Below, in pieces: positions 29,666-34,665 of a stretch of 34,665 nucleotides of DNA (its first letter is position 1; each line of letters begins with the position of its first letter). The notes beneath the pieces are model-generated. The model searched no databases. It was not told where the DNA came from and was given only the letters and a program-made list of their open reading frames with translations. Origin of the DNA: a virus; the IMG/VR virus record IMGVR_UViG_3300031746_000089, positions 1 through 34,665 of that record; one strand, written 5' to 3'. The translations under genes and the position numbers were made by a program.

Positions 29666-31881
29666 TAGAATTTATAATTAGAGTTTGAATTTGTTGCAAT
29701 CTTTTTTAGCAATTTATTTTGCTCAATAAATATCTTACGATTAATTCTATCGGATTCAAGAAGATTAGTATCATTGAATAGTGAATTAAGTTGAATTGCT
29801 TTTGCTATTTTACTTGAAAATTCATCAGCATCAATTCCTTTTCTATTTGATTTTAATGCCGGAATAACATAACGATGATTTATGTAATCATCAAGATTTC
29901 CTTTTATCCAAGCATTAGACATACCCGGATATTTTGCATTCTTATCCGTTGGAATAATTGCTTCTCCTTCGTTTGCCATAATTGGAATTGTATCAATACC
30001 TGATTTGTTTCTTCCTCTCTTTAAAAAGTCAGTTCCTTTTGCAAATTGTGGAATTGGAGTTGATGCTGCAATTGCAAATTCAGCAACTCCCATTGCACCA
30101 ACAATAGCAGACATAATTAAACCGGCAGGACCCGGAAAGTCAAGAATTGCTTTCATTATACCTTGAGCAGTAGTTAATACGATGTTATACATTGCAAGTT
30201 CTTTATCAACTTCTGCTGCATCTCTCTTTGCTTTCTTTACTCTTGCATCATATTCTTTTTGCGTAATCGTTTTGTTTGTTAACTGGTTATTCAAAGTTGT
30301 TAACTCATAATTTAAATATGCATCGTTAATTGTCTTGATACCATCAGTCATAGTATTCGCAATTGCAAATGCTTCTTCAGCAGATAATTCTCTTTCAACC
30401 GTTAATGTTTTCAAAGTTTCTGATTGATTTTTTGCAATTGCAGTTTGTGCTTCAATAGATGTATCTTTTCCTGCTTGAATTAATTGTTCATCTTCTTCTT
30501 TAGTAGTTAATTTTTTTTCAGTTAAAGTATTTAGATGTGTTTGCAAATCTTCTTCAATCTTTTTATTTGCATTTTTTGTTGATTCTGCTTGTGAATCTAT
30601 TGCTTTAATTGTTGGATCAATAGCATTCTTTAATAATCTTTGAGCATCAGTTATTCTTGTTGTTACATCTTCGTATTCTTGTAATGTTTTATTATTTAAA
30701 GTTCCTGATATTGATTGAAGTTCTAATTCTTTTTTTAATTCACCTTGTTTTTTAATCAACAATTCTAATTCATTAAGAATCTTTGTTGGCTTTCCATCTT
30801 CAACACCAAGATTATTTTTTGCATCTTTAGGATGTTCAAGGTCATCCAATGATTTCTTTAACTTCTCTAATTCTTCTCTTAACTTTGGTATTGGTCCACC
30901 AACACCTGCATTTTCAAGAGTTCTAATTTGCATTTCTTTTTGTGCAATAGAAAACTTTGTCATTGAAATCCCTGCTGCCTTAACTACTTCATCCGTACTT
31001 TTAATTGAATTAGCAAATTCATCAGCAGGAGATTTTCCTGAAATCATTGCTTTTATTGTTTCATTAAAATAATGTGGTAAGTCAGTAAATACTGATATTA
31101 ATGATTCTGCTGAATCTAAAAGAAAACCACCAACTGACTCTTTGAAATCATCCCAAGCATTTGCAAGAATTTTCATCTTACCTGAAGATGTTTCTGCAAT
31201 AACTCCTGCTTGTCCGGTAAACTTATTTAATTTTTCAGTTATGATTGCTAAATTTTCTGCTTTATCTCCAGTATCTTTAAATTCTAAACCTAATGGTTTT
31301 AATCCTCTTGTAAGACCATTTACACCTTGAATGACCGTATCAGTTGCAGAACCTAAATCAGTTCCCGTAGCAGATGCTAAATCAATTATTTTAGGAATTA
31401 ATTTTTCTACTTGATCCGAGTTTAAACCGAATTGAACCAATTGTGTTTGCGCCCTTTGAATATCATCATCTGAAAAAATAGTTATTCCCTGAAGAATCTC
31501 TGATTGGTCAATTAACTTTTGATAGGCATCAACTCCTTCTCCACCAATTAATTTAACTGCTGATAATAATTTGTTTGCATTTAATTCTGCTTCTTGAAAT
31601 GCAGCAATAGATTCTTTTCCGAATGCAATTACTGATTCAATTGCAAATGCTGCTGCAATACCTTTACCCAAATCAAGAAGTTGACCTTTAATATCAGTAA
31701 TACCTTTGAAAGTTTCCTTTAAAGTATTTGTATTTTCTTTATTACCTTTTTGAAATTTCTTGTTGTTATCTTCAAATTGTTTTGCATTTTCATCATCAAT
31801 CTTTCCAAGTTTCTTGAGTTCTTCACCTAATGCAACTACATCTTTTGAATCTCCTTTAATCCGGAGTATAATATCAGGCAT
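29665..31881 (-). CDS. Tape measure protein
   Basis: A 738-residue protein starting MPDIILRIKGDSKDV. The form is that of a siphovirus tape measure: long helical and coiled-coil segments (EELKKLGKIDDENAKQFE), a hydrophobic segment near residues 590-620 (LIMSAIVGAMGVAEFAIA) and a Gly-rich C-terminal part (FAKGTDFLKRGRNKSGIDTI, then MANEGEAIIP). At about 0.15 nm per residue the tail would be about 110 nm long. It follows the tail assembly chaperone frames, the standard order. Confidence 0.88.
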   Translation of the reverse strand: MPDIILRIKGDSKDVVALGEELKKLGKIDDENAKQFEDNNKKFQKGNKENTNTLKETFKGITDIKGQLLDLGKGIAAAFAIESVIAFGKESIAAFQEAELNANKLLSAVKLIGGEGVDAYQKLIDQSEILQGITIFSDDDIQRAQTQLVQFGLNSDQVEKLIPKIIDLASATGTDLGSATDTVIQGVNGLTRGLKPLGLEFKDTGDKAENLAIITEKLNKFTGQAGVIAETSSGKMKILANAWDDFKESVGGFLLDSAESLISVFTDLPHYFNETIKAMISGKSPADEFANSIKSTDEVVKAAGISMTKFSIAQKEMQIRTLENAGVGGPIPKLREELEKLKKSLDDLEHPKDAKNNLGVEDGKPTKILNELELLIKKQGELKKELELQSISGTLNNKTLQEYEDVTTRITDAQRLLKNAIDPTIKAIDSQAESTKNANKKIEEDLQTHLNTLTEKKLTTKEEDEQLIQAGKDTSIEAQTAIAKNQSETLKTLTVERELSAEEAFAIANTMTDGIKTINDAYLNYELTTLNNQLTNKTITQKEYDARVKKAKRDAAEVDKELAMYNIVLTTAQGIMKAILDFPGPAGLIMSAIVGAMGVAEFAIAASTPIPQFAKGTDFLKRGRNKSGIDTIPIMANEGEAIIPTDKNAKYPGMSNAWIKGNLDDYINHRYVIPALKSNRKGIDADEFSSKIAKAIQLNSLFNDTNLLESDRINRKIFIEQNKLLKKIATNSNSNYKF

Positions 31882-31924
31882 CTTTATTTATTTTAATATA
31901 AAAATCCTTATTGCTTTCGCCAGT

Positions 31925-32221
31925 TTAATCTTCATCAATCATTACATTATGCTTATTTGCTGATAGTATATTATCTTCAATCAGTAAGTAATATTCATAT
32001 GTTGACAATTGATATAATTCTTTCAACTTTAAGTTGTTATTGTTTGCGATTTTAGAATGTTGTAAAAATCTTTGCTCTTGTCTTTCACGGATAGATGAGA
32101 TATAATTGTTGTTAATTGTTCGCTTGTCATCACTTCCATTGTTTTCAAATAAAGATTTAAATCTTTCTTGGATAAATCTATTGATGGCATTAAACTCTTG
32201 ATTGGCTTTGACAAAAAAAAA
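31925..32221 (-). CDS. Tail assembly chaperone, -1 frameshift extension
   Basis: This frame is open for 98 sense codons between a TGA directly before the slippery tract and a TAA at 31925. It has no ATG until its last few codons. It encodes a coherent, mostly helical protein (FVKANQEFNAINRFIQERFK, then LKLKELYQLSTYEYYLLIED). It lies in the -1 frame relative to the gene starting at 32682, directly before the tape measure. This is the signature of the 'T' part of a G/GT tail assembly chaperone. A -1 shift at the T tract gives a product of about 252 residues. Confidence 0.75.
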   Translation of the reverse strand, partial: FFFVKANQEFNAINRFIQERFKSLFENNGSDDKRTINNNYISSIRERQEQRFLQHSKIANNNNLKLKELYQLSTYEYYLLIEDNILSANKHNVMIDED

Positions 32222-32682
32222 TCAATGCCGGGAGCAGATATTTCATTCGTTCCTTTAATAACTAATGGATGTTCATCCCACATTGCCATCTTTTCAGTTC
32301 CATATTTAAAGTCATATGAATACGGATTTTCACTTTCATCAAAATAAATTACTGATGCTAACTTCTTTATTATTTCAGGTTCAAAAATATAATCCAATCG
32401 TTCTTTACTATTCTGAACAATCTTCATTACTTCGAATATATCTATTTCGGTTTTGCGTAGAATATTTTCAATAGCAGTAAATGCACCTTGAAGATATTCT
32501 CTTGTACATCTCATCTCAAGTTCTTCATAATAAGATAATGCGTGAAATGCCCTACCACAAGGAATACTGCTACTATCATCAAACTTAAAAAAATCAATAT
32601 CGTTACAAGTGAAACTATATACAACACGATGTTCAGGTTGAATTTTACCATTGAAGTTAATTTTTTTTGACATATGGTCCAT
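32029..32682 (-). CDS. Tail assembly chaperone (G form)
   Basis: A 217-residue protein when read without frameshifting, starting MDHMSKKINFNGKIQPEHRV. It is mainly helical (YYEELEMRCTREYLQGAFTA) and lies two frames upstream of the tape measure, the usual place of the lambda gpG-type chaperone that keeps the tape measure soluble during tail assembly. At codons 155-157 the gene holds a run of nine T on the coding strand. A -1 slip there leads to the longer form described at 31925-32221. Identification is by position and frameshift architecture. Confidence 0.72.
   Translation of the reverse strand: MDHMSKKINFNGKIQPEHRVVYSFTCNDIDFFKFDDSSSIPCGRAFHALSYYEELEMRCTREYLQGAFTAIENILRKTEIDIFEVMKIVQNSKERLDYIFEPEIIKKLASVIYFDESENPYSYDFKYGTEKMAMWDEHPLVIKGTNEISAPGIDFFLSKPIKSLMPSIDLSKKDLNLYLKTMEVMTSEQLTTIISHLSVKDKSKDFYNILKSQTITT
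32213..32221 (-). other. Slippery site for programmed -1 frameshift
   Basis: Nine consecutive T on the coding strand, read GAT TTT TTT TTG in the zero frame, contain the heptamer T TTT TTT of the X XXY YYZ type. A -1 slip of the two TTT codons leads straight into the 98-codon open frame. A TGA stop in the -1 frame lies directly upstream. Confidence 0.72.
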
Positions 32683-32836
32683 TGATTGAATTGTGAAATA
32701 AATATCCTTTTTTGTGTTGTCTTACTTGATACTCTTTATCCTTTCGCAGAATATCAAATACTCTTTTACTAATACCTTCAGGTCTTATACCTTTAAATAT
32801 TAATATTAATTGTTCTTCAGTTATGTCTTCGTACAT
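32657..32836 (-). CDS. Small hypothetical protein
   Basis: A 59-residue frame starting MYEDITEEQLILIF, with a helix-turn-helix-like charged pattern (GIRPEGISKRVFDILRKDKE) and a basic tail. Its ATG overlaps the stop of the preceding gene by one base (TAATG) and it overlaps the chaperone start by 26 bases, both signs of coupled translation. It fills an otherwise empty 153-base gap. Possibly a tail-completion or regulatory protein. Confidence 0.6.
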   Translation of the reverse strand: MYEDITEEQLILIFKGIRPEGISKRVFDILRKDKEYQVRQHKKGYLFHNSINGPYVKKN

Positions 32837-33063
32837 TATCCAATTATTTCTTTATATCGTAATGTCAGTTGATCCAAACCGGTTCCTGACCTTTTTGTAA
32901 TATCTTGATGTCTTATTTCAAATACTCCAGTTCCGTTAACTGCAATTCGTATTTCAAATCCTGAATGTTCTTTTGAAACATATTTCCATTTGTCAAGAAC
33001 GCAACCACATTTACCAATGCAGTTCCAATTCTTATTCAATACGAAATCATTTATTGCTGCCAT
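32836..33063 (-). CDS. Hypothetical protein with Cys cluster
   Basis: A 75-residue protein with CIGKCGC at about residues 15-21, then strands (FEIRIAVNGTGVFEIRH) and a C-terminal helix. The cysteines could bind zinc, though only three are close together. It lies between a membrane protein and the chaperone genes. Family not recognised. Confidence 0.6.
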   Translation of the reverse strand: MAAINDFVLNKNWNCIGKCGCVLDKWKYVSKEHSGFEIRIAVNGTGVFEIRHQDITKRSGTGLDQLTLRYKEIIG

Positions 33064-33372
33064 TTATATAAATCTAATTATAATTCTATTCATCCCGGCT
33101 AACGATGGAATGTATATAAGTAAGAACAATGGATTAGTAAAGTAAAGAAAGAAGAAAGGTAATGACCATAAAGATGCCATACATATTATGCATCCACCAA
33201 ATAACTTTGCGAAATAATTTCCTAATATTTTCTTTGCATAATACTGAACAAACCACAACAAAGATTTATTAAAGATATTACCATCTGCATCTTCATCGTA
33301 TGAAAAAGAATAGTGTAAACCAAATATGAATAAACTATTCAGAAATAATATTAGTAGCAATTGTATCATCAT
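33064..33372 (-). CDS. Membrane protein with CxxC motif
   Basis: A 102-residue protein with at least three hydrophobic segments: LLLILFLNSLFIFGLHYSF at the start, CIICMASLWSLPFFFLYF in the middle, and FLLIYIPSLAGM near the end. The 'C..CMAS.W' pattern occurs in small membrane proteins of Bacteroidota phages of unknown function. It starts right at the leftward promoter-like boxes, where a second ATG one codon later may be the real start. Confidence 0.65.
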   Translation of the reverse strand: MMIQLLLILFLNSLFIFGLHYSFSYDEDADGNIFNKSLLWFVQYYAKKILGNYFAKLFGGCIICMASLWSLPFFFLYFTNPLFLLIYIPSLAGMNRIIIRFI

Positions 33373-33374
33373 TA

Positions 33375-33408
33375 CAAATGTATTATTTTACATTAAAAAT
33401 CAAATGTA
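33375..33408 (-). promoter_or_regulatory. Leftward promoter-like boxes
   Basis: On the minus strand TACATTTG occurs twice, at plus-strand 33401-33408 and 33375-33382, each matching TAnnTTTG. The TTTG of the upstream box is 18 bases before the downstream box and could serve as its -33 element. The upstream box would give a start about 22 bases before the membrane protein gene. Late-gene expression could be renewed here, after the terminase. Confidence 0.5.
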
Positions 33409-33446
33409 TGTTAATAACTTTTTATAAAGGTATTTAAATGATTTTA

Positions 33447-33521
33447 TACATTTGTGATGTTGTTGTTTTTAATCGTTGTTACCTGAATGGGAGGAGTTAA
33501 ATCTCTTCCCATTTTTTTTTT
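33447..33521 (+). ncRNA. Candidate plus-strand small RNA with terminator
   Basis: TACATTTG at 33447-33454 matches the Bacteroidota -7 box on the plus strand, though a -33 element is unclear. It is followed by about 30 bases of T/G-rich sequence and then a Rho-independent terminator. No plus-strand gene lies near. The predicted RNA (about 33461-33520) would be around 60 bases. Its 5' part (TGTTGTTGTTTTTAA, 33458-33472) is complementary over 12 bases to the leader of the ATPase gene at 2828-2839, but that leader is low in complexity, so pairing may be chance. Confidence 0.45.
33487..33521 (+). terminator. Rho-independent terminator on the plus strand
   Basis: ATGGGAGGAG at 33487-33496, a six-base loop, CTCTTCCCAT at 33503-33512 (one G-U pair in RNA), then nine T at 33513-33521. 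The T tract ends in the terminase stop codon. On the minus strand the same stem has one A-C mismatch and no T tract follows, so it does not look like a terminator for the terminase gene. Confidence 0.75.
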
Positions 33522-34665
33522 AGATATTAAATGATTTGATAAAATCTTTGTGAAATGTTGCCAAATCGTATCTCATACAATCAAGTAAATCGGCTTTGCG
33601 ATTATCATTGGACCTATCCTTCTTGATGTCACCATTACCATCAACTTCAACATATTTCAAATCTTTAATCAGATATGGACATTCAATTGTATCAATGATG
33701 ATGTTATAGTTTTGCAACATTGAATTTAGCAGAACTCTTGTATCAGCAACTGATGGATTAACCGTTCCTTGCTTAAATTGACCATCACCTAACTTTAATT
33801 CGTATTTGATTACTGAATAGTAATTCATATTACCTTTAGTTAATGCTGAACGATTCCTGCCAGTAGCATCACCGGTTACCATAAATATTGCATTAGGAAA
33901 CTTTGCTTTGATATGCTGACATATCTCATAGATATCTGAATTCTCTATTCTGAATTCTTTAATAAAGTATTTAAATGAATTATAGTTTTGCGATGCAGTA
34001 CAAGTTATCGGATCCACATTGAAATCGAATGACAATGTTACAACATAGTTTGAATTATAAGATGCAGTTCCAATGTGTTTGTTTTCATCAAATGCATATG
34101 CAAAGGAGTTTCGAGTTAAATCAATATCTTCAGCAAGTATCTCGCATCTAAAAGATAATTCATCCATTGTTCTTTTGATGATATCAATATCTTCTTTAGC
34201 AATAGTTGGATTCTGATATGTTGAAAGATTGAATGATGACCAATCGTTTTCTTTTTTTCCTTGATTGAATAATCTTTTAAAATATGTATCACCGAATTTA
34301 GGAGTTGAAAGAATCCAAGCATCACCTGAATAATCAATTAGAGTAGGTAAGATGGTGTTTTGCCAAGCATCTTTAAACTTACTTGCTTTCTCTGCTTCAT
34401 CCACTATAACTCTCTTATACTTGCGACCACGACCACTATCAGGATTATCCATAGACCAAAAATCAATTACTCCTCCAGTAATTAATCGCATCTGCTTTTG
34501 TTGTTCGTTTTTTTCTTTGATGATAGGATTTAATATCATCTTCAATTCGTGCCATACATCGTGTAAATCACCATATGTTGGAGCAAAGTATGCAACAGGA
34601 TGACCATCTAATGCAGGTTGAGGAATCAATTCGTGTACTGCTAAAGTTGTCTTTCCCCATCTCCT
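33520..34665 (-). CDS. terL: Large terminase subunit, main part (continues at 156 and upstream)
   Basis: This is the C-terminal 330 codons plus the duplicated segment of the packaging motor. Walker B is RVIVDEAE (about residues 116-123 of the joined protein), with the catalytic Glu after the Asp. The nuclease domain starts near VVTLSFDFNVDPI, with GDATGRNRSA and the final KADLLDCMRYDLATF also visible. These match the RNase H-like fold that cuts concatemeric DNA. The full protein, about 412 residues, is obtained only by joining with the N-terminal part at 1-249. Confidence 0.92.
   Translation of the reverse strand, partial: RRWGKTTLAVHELIPQPALDGHPVAYFAPTYGDLHDVWHELKMILNPIIKEKNEQQKQMRLITGGVIDFWSMDNPDSGRGRKYKRVIVDEAEKASKFKDAWQNTILPTLIDYSGDAWILSTPKFGDTYFKRLFNQGKKENDWSSFNLSTYQNPTIAKEDIDIIKRTMDELSFRCEILAEDIDLTRNSFAYAFDENKHIGTASYNSNYVVTLSFDFNVDPITCTASQNYNSFKYFIKEFRIENSDIYEICQHIKAKFPNAIFMVTGDATGRNRSALTKGNMNYYSVIKYELKLGDGQFKQGTVNPSVADTRVLLNSMLQNYNIIIDTIECPYLIKDLKYVEVDGNGDIKKDRSNDNRKADLLDCMRYDLATFHKDFIKSFNI
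34510..34665. repeat. Terminal direct repeat, right copy
   Basis: The same 156 bases as 1-156 with two synonymous differences in the terminase frame. Position 34510 corresponds to position 1. Confidence 0.93.

Noticed and set aside
33487-33521. Terminator of the terminase gene
   Set aside because: On the minus strand the stem has an A-C mismatch and is followed by no T run. The T tract is on the plus strand, so it fits plus-strand transcription.
1-34665. tRNA genes, CRISPR arrays, insertion sequences, reverse transcriptase-based diversity systems, integrase or phage repressor
   Set aside because: None of the expected motifs, repeats or products was seen on either strand by reading. A tRNAscan or profile search could still find a cryptic tRNA.

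Overview
The window is a near-complete, circularly closing genome of a tailed double-stranded DNA phage of siphovirus type, unit length about 34,509 bp. Its first 156 bases recur at its end with two mismatches, and the large terminase gene runs across that junction. The host is probably a member of the Bacteroidota. The DNA is AT-rich, most genes have A-rich leaders without a Shine-Dalgarno sequence, three intergenic sites match the Bacteroidota promoter (TTG or TTTG, 19-21 bases, TAnnTTTG), and many proteins look like those of Bacteroidota phages. I see no integrase and no classical repressor, so a lytic life style is likely.

Layout. (1) 813-1565 is a 753-base non-coding divergent region with inverted and degenerate repeats, the best candidate for a replication origin, a structured RNA or a regulatory hub. 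(2) 1566-11717, plus strand, is the early block: small unknown proteins, a RecA/Sak4-like ATPase, a Gp157-like protein, a RusA-like resolvase, replication-associated proteins, an SSB-like protein, a glycosyltransferase, a small gene cassette bounded by inverted repeats, a C5 DNA methyltransferase, thymidine kinase, a broken or start-less DUF3310 gene, a SAM methyltransferase and two tandem proteins resembling DnaA domain IV. (3) 11710-13006, minus strand, holds lysis genes (YkuD-like endolysin, two holin-like membrane proteins) and small proteins. (4) 12997-22298, minus strand, is the head and connector block: portal, Mu F-like minor head protein, scaffold-like protein, major capsid protein, neck proteins and tail tube. 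A small plus-strand regulator gene with its own promoter, palindromic operator and terminator interrupts it. (5) 22304-25994, minus strand, holds five glycosyltransferase-like genes and one tiny basic protein. (6) 26004-33372, minus strand, is the tail block: two large tail proteins, tape measure, and a tail assembly chaperone with a probable programmed -1 frameshift. (7) 33520-34665 plus 1-812, minus strand: terminase and the start of the late operon.

How it works together. Divergent transcription from 813-1565 probably drives the early block rightward and the late block leftward across the junction. The two meet tail to tail at 11710-11717. The phage encodes no recognisable polymerase or helicase, so the DnaA-like and replication-associated proteins probably recruit host replication, while the ATPase, RusA and SSB-like proteins handle recombination. 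Six glycosyltransferases and two small-molecule-type methyltransferases suggest modification of the virion or of host surface glycans.

The most notable signals are the frameshift in the tail chaperone, the structured non-coding region, the self-contained regulator unit inside the head operon, a candidate plus-strand small RNA beside the terminase gene, the flanked gene cassette and the split DUF3310 gene.
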